A stretch of 64,000 nt of DNA from Proteobacteria bacterium DTSAM18 (GTDB taxonomy: Bacteria > Myxococcota_A > UBA796 > GCA-2862545): positions 62,001 through 126,000 of the forward strand of contig JARACJ010000012.1 in the NCBI GenBank assembly GCA_028767165.1, given 5' to 3'. Every line of letters starts with the position of its first letter. Position 1 is the first letter of the stretch. The position numbers and the translations under genes were made by a program. The notes beneath the pieces are model-generated. The model did no database searches and was not told the DNA's origin. It saw nothing but the letters and a program-made list of their open reading frames with translations. Shown here piece after piece: positions 17,108 to 24,554 of the stretch.

Positions 17108-17863
17108 CTATCTCCCAAACAGTAGGGCTTGTTGCTTAGGGGACCTCTCATTTTTCATTCCACGACAAAGCAACGTACGGTCCTCTTCGCCCCCGGTCTC
17201 TACGAGTCTAGCACGAGCGACTTTAAGAGCCTCTTGGCACGTGTCGTTTCCGGCAAACATGCGCCCACAGAGCATTGCGGCGTGTCCAGTGCTGCCACTA
17301 CCCATAAATGGATCAATCACCAACTGCCCCGGTTCCGTGCTTTGTTCAATGAGCACCTTCGCAATCTCAATAGGCTTCTCCGTAGGGTAGCCACGGTAGA
17401 CACGCTTCTGAGTCAGAATATCCGGAATTCCGAGGTTGTTCAGTTTACGCTTTCCCTTCTCGAAGAACAACACAAATTCATACCGGGCGCGATAATGGTA
17501 GCCCATACCAATTGCCACCTTGTCCCACACAATCGGCTTCCAGAACTTGAATCCCGCGGCCTCCACAAGTGGCTTAGCGTGGAACATTGTCTCCGCGTCG
17601 CAGAACATGTAGAAGTGACTGTTGTTCGCTAGTACTCGATATACTTCTTCAAACAACTCCGGAAATCGAGCATTTGGGAAGATATCGAACCACTCATTGC
17701 TGGATGCTTTGGAGTTCTTCAAGCGAGTGGTCGTGCCAACCTTTCGATGCTTCTCCAACGACTCGTACGGAGGATCGGTCACCACCAGATCCACCGACGC
17801 GGATGGAAGGGCGCGAAGCCAATCAACAGCGTCGAAGTTGGACAGTTGGAATCGTTCGGACAT
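17108..17863 (-). CDS. DNA N6-adenine/N4-cytosine methyltransferase (beta class)
   Basis: This 251-residue protein has the catalytic motif D30-P-P-Y33 in VVTDPPYESLEKHR. The AdoMet-binding motif comes late, as DPFMGSGSTG near residues 184-193, with GYPTEKP just before it. That order (motif IV before motif I) defines the beta class of amino-methyltransferases, and DPPY fits N6-adenine or N4-cytosine modification. The target-recognition region would be the middle (about 40-150). Its stop is two bases from the start of the PD-(D/E)XK gene, so the two form a type II restriction-modification operon, inside an integron cassette and of lower GC than the host. Confidence 0.9.
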   Translation of the reverse strand: MSERFQLSNFDAVDWLRALPSASVDLVVTDPPYESLEKHRKVGTTTRLKNSKASSNEWFDIFPNARFPELFEEVYRVLANNSHFYMFCDAETMFHAKPLVEAAGFKFWKPIVWDKVAIGMGYHYRARYEFVLFFEKGKRKLNNLGIPDILTQKRVYRGYPTEKPIEIAKVLIEQSTEPGQLVIDPFMGSGSTGHAAMLCGRMFAGNDTCQEALKVARARLVETGGEEDRTLLCRGMKNERSPKQQALLFGR

Positions 17864-18010
17864 CGGAGCCTCACCTGGAACCTGTTTCAGCCCGACTCAT
17901 ATCACGCGAGTCCTTCTTCAAGCCTATCTGGACCACATCCGGACATCATCAGACCGGAGCCTCCTTGTGCCGACTCGAGTCACTACTCCTTCCTTCGACG
18001 GGCGCCCTCA

Positions 18011-18364
18011 CTAGAAGGCTGCGGCACGACAATCAACACAGTTGCTCTGATCCCGGAGTTCATTCGTCGTACGCTCTTCGCCATACGCGTTGATGGGCTT
18101 ATCGACCTGACATTTCGGGCATCTCTTGAGCAACACGCCGCCAGACGCTCCCACAATATTTGTAATTCTCACGCCCCTTCCGGCATTGCTGCTACTCGCA
18201 TCGTATCCATTGACTGGTTCGAGAACCCCAAGGCTGTTCATGAGCTTGAACCCAACGGAAACATCAGATCCTGAAATCGTAGTCCTTTTCAGACTCGATG
18301 CGGCTGTAGAAAGTACCCTTGACTCATCCAAACTCAATGGAAAGACGATATGCATGACTTTCAA
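18011..18364 (-). CDS. small protein with C-terminal zinc-ribbon-like Cys pairs
   Basis: This 117-residue protein starts at ATG 18362-18364. It is not recognised. The first 75 residues carry no motif (MHIVFPLSLDESRVLS, then SDVSVGFKLMNSLGV). The C-terminal 40 contain RCPKC and, 20 residues later, NCVDC, a spacing typical of zinc ribbons or HNH-adjacent zinc knuckles. It lies 147 bp upstream of the methyltransferase on the same strand and in the same cassette. It could be a controller or accessory protein for the restriction-modification genes, or an unrelated passenger; it lacks the helix-turn-helix of classical C proteins. Confidence 0.5.
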   Translation of the reverse strand: MKVMHIVFPLSLDESRVLSTAASSLKRTTISGSDVSVGFKLMNSLGVLEPVNGYDASSSNAGRGVRITNIVGASGGVLLKRCPKCQVDKPINAYGEERTTNELRDQSNCVDCRAAAF

Positions 18365-18527
18365 CTCCCGAGGACTGCAGAGCCCAATTTTTTAGAACGA
18401 CCGACTGAGACGATTTTGAGTTCAATCTTCACTACCCCAGACCCCAAAATCCAACGACAAGCCGCGACGTGAAGCCATACGGAAACACACGTAGACGTTA
18501 ATGAACGGTCACACACACACCTCCGGA

Positions 18528-18593
18528 GCCTAACGAGGTGCGGGTGTGCGGCAGACCGCGCAGCGGGCCGTCCGCATGAGCCGTTGGTTAGGT
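18528..18593 (-). other. integron attC site of the first cassette
   Basis: On the minus strand this 66-bp palindromic element starts with ACCTAAC (RYYYAAC) and CAACGGCTCATGCGGACG. It has a short GC-rich loop and closes with CCGCACACCCGCACCTCG and GTTAGGC (GTTRRRY). Both simple-site consensus ends fit fully. The arms match the site at 16536-16615 apart from the loop, as expected for the uniform attC sites of a chromosomal integron. The stop of the 155-residue cassette gene is 11 bp away. Confidence 0.85.
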
Positions 18594-18604
18594 GGGCTCG
18601 CTCT

Positions 18605-19072
18605 TCACCTCAAGGTAGAAGGTCGCTCCCGCAGGTTCCCGAAATCTCGCTCGAACGTATCGGCCAGCTCACCGTACCACGCGCCGCGAACCTGAATAGA
18701 GCCGGCGATGTAGTGGGAGTCGTTCGACGCTACTGTGCAGAACGCAAGGACCGCCTCCTCCCGGAAGCAGATCGTCTCTGACGACTGAAAGTAACCATAC
18801 GCCATGAACTGCCAGACCTTTCCGAGCTCAGCGTTCAGAGTTTGAAGCGAATCGATTCCTTTCCCTGCTTCCACTTCAACCATCAACATTCCACTCGGCC
18901 CATCCATGCGAGTGACGGACTTGAACACTAGGTCGGGGGACCGATTTATCGCTTCCCGGACGTCATATTCGAAGCCGAATAGGCTTTCTGAGGAAGGGCG
19001 AGGCACCCTCTCGGAGATTGCCTCAATTACCGCATGAATCAACCTGTCTCCACTGTCATTCTCAACGTCCAC
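18605..19072 (-). CDS. integron cassette protein of unknown function
   Basis: This 155-residue protein starts at GTG 19070-19072, which overlaps the cassette core GTTAGGT. Translation signals must therefore come from the attI side, as often in cassettes. No family is recognised. A stretch ESLFGFEYDVREAINRSPDLVF is followed by MLMVEVEAGKGID and LGKVWQFMAYGYF. The spacing of FEYDVRE, an acidic strand (VEVEAGKG) and a QFMAYGYF helix faintly recalls PD-(D/E)XK folds, but the core ExK is not convincing (VEVEAGK). It is cytosolic, with no signal. It is the first cassette after attI and so the one expected to be best expressed from an integron promoter. Confidence 0.6.
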   Translation of the reverse strand: MDVENDSGDRLIHAVIEAISERVPRPSSESLFGFEYDVREAINRSPDLVFKSVTRMDGPSGMLMVEVEAGKGIDSLQTLNAELGKVWQFMAYGYFQSSETICFREEAVLAFCTVASNDSHYIAGSIQVRGAWYGELADTFERDFGNLRERPSTLR

Positions 19073-19236
19073 CTAACGAGGATTAGACGGACCCGCGTAA
19101 CAGCGCAAAAGACCGCCAACGCAGGCAGTCTAACACCAGAGAACTTCCAACTGGAAACCTCAACCAGCCATCCGCCGTTGATATGCGGCAAAGCCCATGT
19201 CCATATAACCACGGACAAAGGCGGCCAAGCGTCCCC
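19071..19236 (-). other. probable attI site and intI 3' flank
   Basis: Read on the minus strand, the core GTTAGGT (19071-19077), preceded by AATCCTC, starts the first cassette. The same CCTCGTTAG words close both attC sites. A second core-like GTTAGAC is at 19128-19134. There is no attC-type palindrome here, and the integrase gene ends at 19237. The position between intI and the first cassette makes this the attI region. Its exact limits and any cassette promoter cannot be fixed by eye. Confidence 0.55.
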
Positions 19237-20103
19237 TCACAGGTCCCCCATGTCGTCCATCGGACTCCGCACCCCACCAGCGCCCGTGCCGAGCACATGG
19301 GTATAGATCATCGTCGTCCGTACGTCCTTGTGCCCAAGCAGCTCCTGGACGGTACGGATGTCATAGTTGTCCTCCAGCAGATGCGTCGCGAACGAATGCC
19401 GGCACGTGTGGCACGACGCTCGCTTCGTGATGCCCGACCGGGCGACCGCCCGCCCCACCGCCTTCTGCAGTGCGGAGTCATGATAATGATGCCGCCGCTT
19501 CTGGCCCGTCTCCTTGTGCACGTACATCCTGGTCGCCGGAAACACCCACTGCCACGTCCACTCCTGCCCCGCCTTTGGTGACTTCCGCGCCATCGCGGTC
19601 GGCAGCTCCACCCAGCCGGCACCGCGCTCCAGATCACGCAGATGCTGCAGTCGCATGTCTGAGAGGTGCTCCCCGACCTTCGGTATCAGCGACTTGGGTA
19701 GAACGGTCACCCGATCTCGCTTGCCCTTCCCTCGCCGCACCGTCAGGCAGGTGCGCTCCAGGTCGAGATCGCCCACACGCAACATCAGGCACTCTTTGAG
19801 CCTGAGCCCGGAACCGTACAGCAAGCTGGCCTGGAGCCGCTGCGGCCCCTCGAGCTCCCGCAACACCCGCCACACCTCCGACCGCGTGAGGACCACCGGC
19901 AGCTTCACGGGCTTCTTGGACCGGACCACATCTCTCATCCACGGAAGGTCCTCCCCCAGCACATGCCGATACAAGAACAACAGCGCGGCGAGCGCCTGGA
20001 TCTGCGTGGAGGCCGACACATTCTCCCGGACCGCCAGGTGCGTCAGGAACGCCGTGACCTCCTCGCCCCTCTTCTCCACCACGCCCCACCCGCAAGATTC
20101 CAC
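19237..20103 (-). CDS. intI: integron integrase, N-terminally truncated
   Basis: 288 residues can be read from GTG 20101-20103; a stop at 20107-20109 prevents any longer frame. The tyrosine-recombinase residues are all present: R101 (GSGLRLKE), K126 (RRGKGKRD), H232 and R235 ([10 protein letters not shown]), H258 (LLGHKDV), Y267 (IYTHV). The segment [20 protein letters not shown], followed by TWQWVFPA (about 163-190), is the extra patch found only in integron integrases. The protein begins at the equivalent of IntI1 about residue 55, so the usual HYSxRTExxYVxW helices that clamp attC DNA are missing. Integration activity is therefore doubtful. It is transcribed toward attI and the cassettes. 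Confidence 0.9.
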   Translation of the reverse strand: MESCGWGVVEKRGEEVTAFLTHLAVRENVSASTQIQALAALLFLYRHVLGEDLPWMRDVVRSKKPVKLPVVLTRSEVWRVLRELEGPQRLQASLLYGSGLRLKECLMLRVGDLDLERTCLTVRRGKGKRDRVTVLPKSLIPKVGEHLSDMRLQHLRDLERGAGWVELPTAMARKSPKAGQEWTWQWVFPATRMYVHKETGQKRRHHYHDSALQKAVGRAVARSGITKRASCHTCRHSFATHLLEDNYDIRTVQELLGHKDVRTTMIYTHVLGTGAGGVRSPMDDMGDL

Positions 20104-20170
20104 ACCCTACCGACACGAGGCCCCGCCATCCTGCGGTACCCATGACCATTCCACCCGTTCCGGAGACACC

Positions 20171-21451
20171 ATGCACAAGACCATGCGCCTCGGCGCCGGC
20201 ATCACCCTCCTCGCCGCCATGGTCTGGCTGTTCCTGGACTCGATTCCCCAGGAGCCTGCCCCCAAGCAGGCTCCCGAGCAGCAGGCAGCCCGTCAGGCCC
20301 GCCCCCCGACTGTCTCCACGCCGGCGGCCGCACCCTCACCCAACGACACCGACACCCCCGTCGTCATCGAGTCCCTGGTCGCGGACCTCACCCAGGTCGC
20401 GGACGTCCTCGGGATGGAGACCTCCACCTGCACGCTGTCACCCGCGATCGTGGACAAGCTGGGCCCCAACGCGTTCTTCTCCCCTTCCACCCACGCCGGC
20501 TACGTCCTGGGCGCCAAGGCGATGCGCACGGCCTCCAACCAGATCACGTTCGTGACCGATCCCGATCTCGACGAGCTGAACCTGAAGGTCCTGGGCTCCG
20601 AGGGCGTGCGTGAGCTGGCGGCCTTCCGCCTCGGACCGGGCGTGTTCGAGTGCTCCGAGCCCGGCGCCGAGGTGAACGTCCGCCTGCGACTCAACGGCGA
20701 CGACGAGACCTGCGCCCTTGTCGAAGGGGCCATGCTGGCGTTCGAGACACGCACCCAGTGGGACGACATCCGCTGCGGCGACGAGCGCACTGCCTCCCTC
20801 ATGACCAACCGGGAGCCCGCCGAGCTCCTCACCCGCGAGACCTCCCGCCTCAGCGTGCTCCTCACCCAGCCCGAGGACCACGAGGGCGCCAGGCCGCAGA
20901 TCTGGCTGCCCCTCGCCGACATCTGCACGCTGGACGACCAGGGCGCGACGGTCCTGCTGGACTGCCACGCCTCCATCGACGCCTCCATGAACGACCGTCC
21001 CATGGAAGGGTTCCTCGCCGACATGGGCCAACAGCTGTCCCAAGGGGCCGCGCTCATGCATGGCGCGCCGCCTTCCGGGCCCGACGGCCTGTGCGGCGAC
21101 GCCCCCTGCGAGCTGGACGAGCTTCTCGTGCACATCGACGACCTCACGGCCCACCTCGAAGCGGCCCACCTGCCCGAAGAGGCCGCCGCCTGGGGCGACC
21201 GGCGCACCCGCATCGCCATGGAGCTGGTGTGGCCCTCGCCGCCGATGTGGTCGTTCGGCCACGACATGCAGCGCTTCGTCCTGGAGATGGACGGCATGGA
21301 CATCGAGACCGTCCCACAGGAGTTCCTGGATGCCATGGTGGAGTTCGAGAACCTGAAGAAGGAGTTCAGCGAGCTGGAGCCCCTGCAGAAGGAGCTGCGG
21401 ATGAAGCCCCTCGTCACGGACGAGGAAGTGGCGGTGATGAAGACGTTCTGA
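20171..21451 (+). CDS. exported/membrane-anchored protein of unknown function
   Basis: The start ATG 20171 (after GGAG) gives 426 residues; the frame is open further upstream only as the antisense of intI. Residues about 5-23 (MRLGAGITLLAAMVWLFLD) are an uncleaved signal anchor, with no lipobox. A Pro/Ala/Gln-rich linker follows to about residue 60, then an acidic globular part with several Cys. The last 50 residues are helical and charged (MVEFENLKKEFSELEPLQKEL). No family is recognised. The upstream boundary falls only 67 bp from the broken integrase start. Confidence 0.6.
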   Translation: MHKTMRLGAGITLLAAMVWLFLDSIPQEPAPKQAPEQQAARQARPPTVSTPAAAPSPNDTDTPVVIESLVADLTQVADVLGMETSTCTLSPAIVDKLGPNAFFSPSTHAGYVLGAKAMRTASNQITFVTDPDLDELNLKVLGSEGVRELAAFRLGPGVFECSEPGAEVNVRLRLNGDDETCALVEGAMLAFETRTQWDDIRCGDERTASLMTNREPAELLTRETSRLSVLLTQPEDHEGARPQIWLPLADICTLDDQGATVLLDCHASIDASMNDRPMEGFLADMGQQLSQGAALMHGAPPSGPDGLCGDAPCELDELLVHIDDLTAHLEAAHLPEEAAAWGDRRTRIAMELVWPSPPMWSFGHDMQRFVLEMDGMDIETVPQEFLDAMVEFENLKKEFSELEPLQKELRMKPLVTDEEVAVMKTF

Positions 21452-21526
21452 CGGCTCGGGAGCCGCCCTTCACCGGTCACGACGCCACGGGCCGCTCCAT
21501 GCCGCGTGGGCGGTGCCCCTTGGCGC

Positions 21527-22318
21527 TCACGGCGCCTCGTCGGCCCCCGCATCCACCGGAAACCGCACCACCGCCCCCGCCGGCACCACCACGTGGTCCA
21601 CGTGCCCGGTGGTCACGGGCTCACCCATGACGGCGTGCACGTGGGTCTTCGAGCCCATGTGGGTGAACACGCCCTGGTCGTGGGCGGAGTAGAAGCCCAC
21701 CAGCGTCGCAGTCGCGACGTCGGCCTGCTGCCGCACTGCCGCCGCCAGGTGATCCTGGTGGGAGCCGCCGCCACCGGTCAGCTTGCTGCCGTCGATGACG
21801 TGCCACCGCAGGTCGCTCACCTCCCCCTCGATGAGGAACGGAAAGCGTCCGTCGAGGGACATGCCCGCTTTCTCGGCCAGCGCCCCGAGCTGCGCATCGA
21901 AGGTGTCCCAGGCGATGGGCTCCGAGAGGGACACCGACGTCCAGGCCGGCACCTCGGCGGCCACCAGCAGCGTCGCGGCGGCATCGGCGGGGCCCGGAGA
22001 GACCGCCTTCACCCCATCGCCGTCCGGGTAGGACAGCACCGTGCGCCCGTCGAGCACCGTGACCTCACCAGCCAGGTCGGCGAGCGCCCCGATGGCCACG
22101 AGGCGCGGGTTCGGCAGCAGGGCATCCATGGACACCATGGCCCCGGTCTGTCCCTGGTGGAACATGGCCCGCAGCGCGCCGTGGGTCTGGACCTCGCCGG
22201 TCCAGGCGGGGGTGGGTGCCTCGGCGGCAGGCGCTTCGGCGGGCGCTGCCTGCTTCGTCGCTTCGGGAGACGGGCCACAGGCGATGGTCAGGGAGCACAG
22301 GACGGCGAGCAGCTTCAT
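21527..22318 (-). CDS. acetolactate-decarboxylase-like lipoprotein
   Basis: This 263-residue protein starts at ATG 22316-22318, with signal sequence and lipobox near SLTIAC. The mature part follows the alpha-acetolactate decarboxylase plan: THGALRAMFHQGQTG, GALADLAGEVTVLDG, and the zinc-binding end GVFTHMGSKTHVHAV followed by TTGHVDHV. In cytosolic AlsD enzymes the HxH and the later His bind zinc; here the HVH and the His of TGHVD are retained. Those enzymes convert 2-acetolactate to acetoin. An outer-membrane or periplasmic lipoprotein version is unusual, so either the substrate differs or the fold has been reused. A Pro/Ala-rich linker follows the lipid anchor. Confidence 0.75.
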   Translation of the reverse strand: MKLLAVLCSLTIACGPSPEATKQAAPAEAPAAEAPTPAWTGEVQTHGALRAMFHQGQTGAMVSMDALLPNPRLVAIGALADLAGEVTVLDGRTVLSYPDGDGVKAVSPGPADAAATLLVAAEVPAWTSVSLSEPIAWDTFDAQLGALAEKAGMSLDGRFPFLIEGEVSDLRWHVIDGSKLTGGGGSHQDHLAAAVRQQADVATATLVGFYSAHDQGVFTHMGSKTHVHAVMGEPVTTGHVDHVVVPAGAVVRFPVDAGADEAP

Positions 22319-22390
22319 GGAGGGCCTCGTGGCATCGGTGGGTCTGGGCGGGTCGGCTCCCACGTATTCCCGCCAACTCGACGGTGCCCC

Positions 22391-22819
22391 TCAGACCCCC
22401 GCCCTCTCCCCGTCCCCCTCGGTCGACCAGGCATCCGCCGACGGCACCGACAGCCACAGCAGCAGTCCGCCCGAGGCGAGCGCGGCGGTGGCCGGCATGA
22501 CCTGGTCCACCGTCGCCATCATGACGCCCAGCAGGCCGAGTCCCAGCGCGCCCCCCTGGAGCAGCGACGCAGGCGACCCCTGGCGAGGATGGACGGCGAG
22601 CACGCCCAGGAACCCACTGAGGAGGCACGAGAACACCGCGACGTCCGCCCCCAGGACCGCACCCGCCAGCCATAGGAGACCAAAGGTGGTCGCGACGGAC
22701 AGCGTGAGCGCTCCGACGAAGGACGCCGGCAAGACACGGGCGCGGATCAGGCGGAGTGCGCCGTACCCGACACCGGCGAGGAACAGGCACTGGAACAGGG
22801 CGAGGACGTAGGGCGGCAT
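22391..22819 (-). CDS. small polytopic membrane protein
   Basis: Start ATG 22817-22819 lies behind GGAGG; 142 residues. Four hydrophobic segments are visible (YVLALFQCLFLAGVGYGALRL; FVGALTLSVATTFGLLWLAG; VAVFSCLLSGFLGVLAV; LLQGGALGLGLLGVMMA), with a fifth near the end. There are few charged residues and no recognised motif. It is an inner-membrane protein of unknown role. The next upstream gene on the same strand is the GrpB-family gene, whose stop is 92 bp away. Confidence 0.6.
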   Translation of the reverse strand: MPPYVLALFQCLFLAGVGYGALRLIRARVLPASFVGALTLSVATTFGLLWLAGAVLGADVAVFSCLLSGFLGVLAVHPRQGSPASLLQGGALGLGLLGVMMATVDQVMPATAALASGGLLLWLSVPSADAWSTEGDGERAGV

Positions 22820-22911
22820 CAGCTGGCCTCCGCTGGATGGCTGAGAGCCAAGCTTGGCATGTTGTTTCCGCGAGGGCAAGGGTTCGACAACCATCCTCAG
22901 TACCGCGGAAC

Positions 22912-23433
22912 CTACCGCTCCGAGGCCTCCCACCACGCCACCGCCCGACGCTCGTGCTCCTTCACGAAGGCGTCCTTGCCGTCGCAGTAGCGCTGGATGT
23001 CGTTGTTGCAGGCCGCAGCCACCCGCTTCTTCAGCGCGCCGTACTCACGGGCGACCTCCGGGTGCGCGATCAGGTAGTCCCGGAACGCCAGGTGCCGCAC
23101 GGCATCGGCGTGGCCCCGCGCGAAGGCGTGGACGTTGTGGGTCGGGTTGACGGCCCCCTTCTGGAAGAGCCGTCTGCCGGGGATGCCGTACTCTCCCCTC
23201 ACCCGGTAGCCGAGAGCCTCGAAGGCGTCGTCGTAGGCGTCCAGGGAGGCCACGTCGTCCACCTCGATGAGGATGTCGATGACCGGCTTGGCGGCGAGCC
23301 CGGGGACCGACGTGCTGCCGATGTGGTGCAGCGTCGGGAGGAGGTCGGCGATGGCGGCGTGGAGGCGAGCGGCTTCCTGGCGGTACATGGCCGGCCACTC
23401 GGGGCGGGGGGTGACGACTTCGATGGTTCGCAT
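22912..23433 (-). CDS. GrpB/UPF0157-family protein
   Basis: This 173-residue protein starts at ATG 23431-23433. The family pattern is complete: MRTIEVVTPRPEWPAMYRQE, LHHIGSTSVPGLAAKPVIDI with the nucleotidyltransferase-like GSTSVPGLAAKPxID core, the strand ALGYRVRGEYGIPGRRLF, and HAFARGHADAVRHLAFRDYL. UPF0157/GrpB proteins have a nucleotidyltransferase-like fold; a few are linked to antibiotic or coenzyme metabolism, but the cellular role is generally unknown. The length is normal. The upstream side is the repeat block at 23479-23891. Confidence 0.9.
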   Translation of the reverse strand: MRTIEVVTPRPEWPAMYRQEAARLHAAIADLLPTLHHIGSTSVPGLAAKPVIDILIEVDDVASLDAYDDAFEALGYRVRGEYGIPGRRLFQKGAVNPTHNVHAFARGHADAVRHLAFRDYLIAHPEVAREYGALKKRVAAACNNDIQRYCDGKDAFVKEHERRAVAWWEASER

Positions 23434-23478
23434 GGGGGCAAGATACGGGACAACCTCGTGGCGGGCCACATGGGGAAC

Positions 23479-23715
23479 ACCGCCCGGCTGCACACCAGGG
23501 CGCCCCAAGGGGCGCCCCTACGTACCGTGCCTTCACGAACAGTTCGACGGGTCGGCCCCCCGCCAAAGGGCCACCGCCCGGCTGCACACCAGGGCGCCCC
23601 AAGGGGCGCCCCTACGTACCGTGCCTTCACGAACAGCTCGACGGGTCGGGCCCCCGCCAAAGAGCCACCGCCCGGCCGCACACCAAGGCGCCCCAAGGGG
23701 CGCCCCTACGTACGG
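23479..23715. repeat. 94-bp tandem repeat, two and a half copies, with palindrome
   Basis: Copies begin at 23479, 23573 and 23667 (period 94). The first two are almost identical and the third is cut after about 49 bp. Each contains the palindrome GGGCGCCCCAAGGGGCGCCC (for example 23498-23517), followed by CTACGTAC. No protein-coding sense was found. Confidence 0.9.
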
Positions 23716-23891
23716 GCGCCCCTTGGGGCGCCCTGGCCCCGAACCACCGAGCAGCTCCCCAGGTCCAGCCCCGAATCACCGCGCCGTTCCCCAGGTCCAG
23801 CCCCGAACCACCGAGCCGCTCCCCACGTCCCTGCCCCGAACCACCGTGCCGTGCCCCACAGTCCCCACGTACGGGCGCCCCTTGGGGCGCC
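23714..23891. repeat. inverted palindromes flanking four 32-bp repeats
   Basis: Palindromes at 23714-23733 and about 23873-23891 have the TT-centred (opposite) orientation of the GGGCGCCCC element. Between them are four imperfect copies of a 32-33 bp unit beginning CCCCGAACCACCG, at 23737, 23769, 23801 and 23834. The block separates the GrpB and RidA genes and looks like an expanding intergenic repeat. Confidence 0.85.
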
Positions 23892-23988
23892 GGGGCCACG
23901 AGTCCACGGACTGTCACCCATGTCCTGAGCCACCTCGAGTCGCGCACGCACACGCACACGCTCACGGGTCACGGACCCCAGACGCACG

Positions 23989-24021
23989 AAGGCCCAAGCA
24001 CCACCACGGATGCTTGGGCCT
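23989..24021 (-). terminator. terminator hairpin after the aminophenol-type operon
   Basis: The arms AGGCCCAAGCA and TGCTTGGGCCT pair perfectly around a 10-nt loop. It lies 24 bp past the stop of the last operon gene (24045). No long T-run is present. Confidence 0.65.
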
Positions 24022-24044
24022 CCCATCAGATGGGACACGCCAGC

Positions 24045-24554
24045 CTACGCCTGCGCAATCACCTTCATCTCCACCGCAATCGGAGTCGGCAGCGCCCGAA
24101 TCGCAATCGTCGTCCTCGACGCCCCGATCCCGGCAAAGTGCTTCGAGTACGCCCGGTTAAACTCCCGGAAGTCCCGGTCCATGTCCACCAGGAACACCTG
24201 CACATCCACGATCTTGTCGAAGCTGCTCCCGCAGTCCTCCAGGATCACCCGCAGGTTCTCGATCACGGCCTCGGTCTGGGCGAAGACGTCGTACTCCTGG
24301 GGGTTGCCTTCCAGGTCACGAATCGCCCCCCCAGGAATGCCGTCGGTGCCCACCTGACGGGGACCGACGCCACTCACGAACAGCAGCTCGCCCACCTTGC
24401 GGGCGTGGGGGTACACGCCCACCGGCAGCGGCGCACGGCTGGAGCGCAGTGCGCCGTCGGGCTCGCCCTCGGGCACGTCGGCCACGACCTCGGCGCCCAG
24501 GCGGGCGATCTTCACGTCGTCACCGGAGGTGACCTGCAGATCCTTCTTGCTCAT
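24045..24554 (-). CDS. RidA-superfamily protein, probable 2-aminomuconate deaminase
   Basis: This 169-residue protein is the last gene of the operon; its ATG overlaps the upstream stop (ATGA). The RidA core runs from about residue 45 to the end: PHARKVGELLFVSGVGPRQ, FAQTEAVIENLRVIL, DCGSSFDKIVDVQVFLVDM, and a final SRTTIAIRALPTPIAVEMKVIA, with the Arg and Glu that bind carboxylated substrates. An N-terminal 40-residue addition is unusual. Stand-alone RidA proteins deaminate enamines, and the versions beside 2-aminophenol dioxygenases deaminate 2-aminomuconate to 4-oxalocrotonate. Gene context strongly favours that role. Confidence 0.8.
   Translation of the reverse strand: MSKKDLQVTSGDDVKIARLGAEVVADVPEGEPDGALRSSRAPLPVGVYPHARKVGELLFVSGVGPRQVGTDGIPGGAIRDLEGNPQEYDVFAQTEAVIENLRVILEDCGSSFDKIVDVQVFLVDMDRDFREFNRAYSKHFAGIGASRTTIAIRALPTPIAVEMKVIAQA

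Noticed and set aside
17587-18274. Plus-strand open frames across the methyltransferase cassette
   Set aside because: They are shadows of the minus-strand DPPY methyltransferase and its upstream gene, with no motifs of their own.
16536-18593. The two palindromes as insertion-sequence ends or rho-independent terminators
   Set aside because: They carry RYYYAAC/GTTRRRY ends, share arms but not loops, follow gene stops by 11-16 bp and lie next to an IntI; no transposase is present.
19514-20170. An extended N-terminus for the protein at 20171-21451
   Set aside because: The upstream open frame is the antisense of the integrase gene; a signal anchor and ribosome site define the start at 20171.
23479-23891. 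CRISPR array
   Set aside because: The repeats are 94 and 32 bp directly abutting units without unique spacers, and no cas gene is present.
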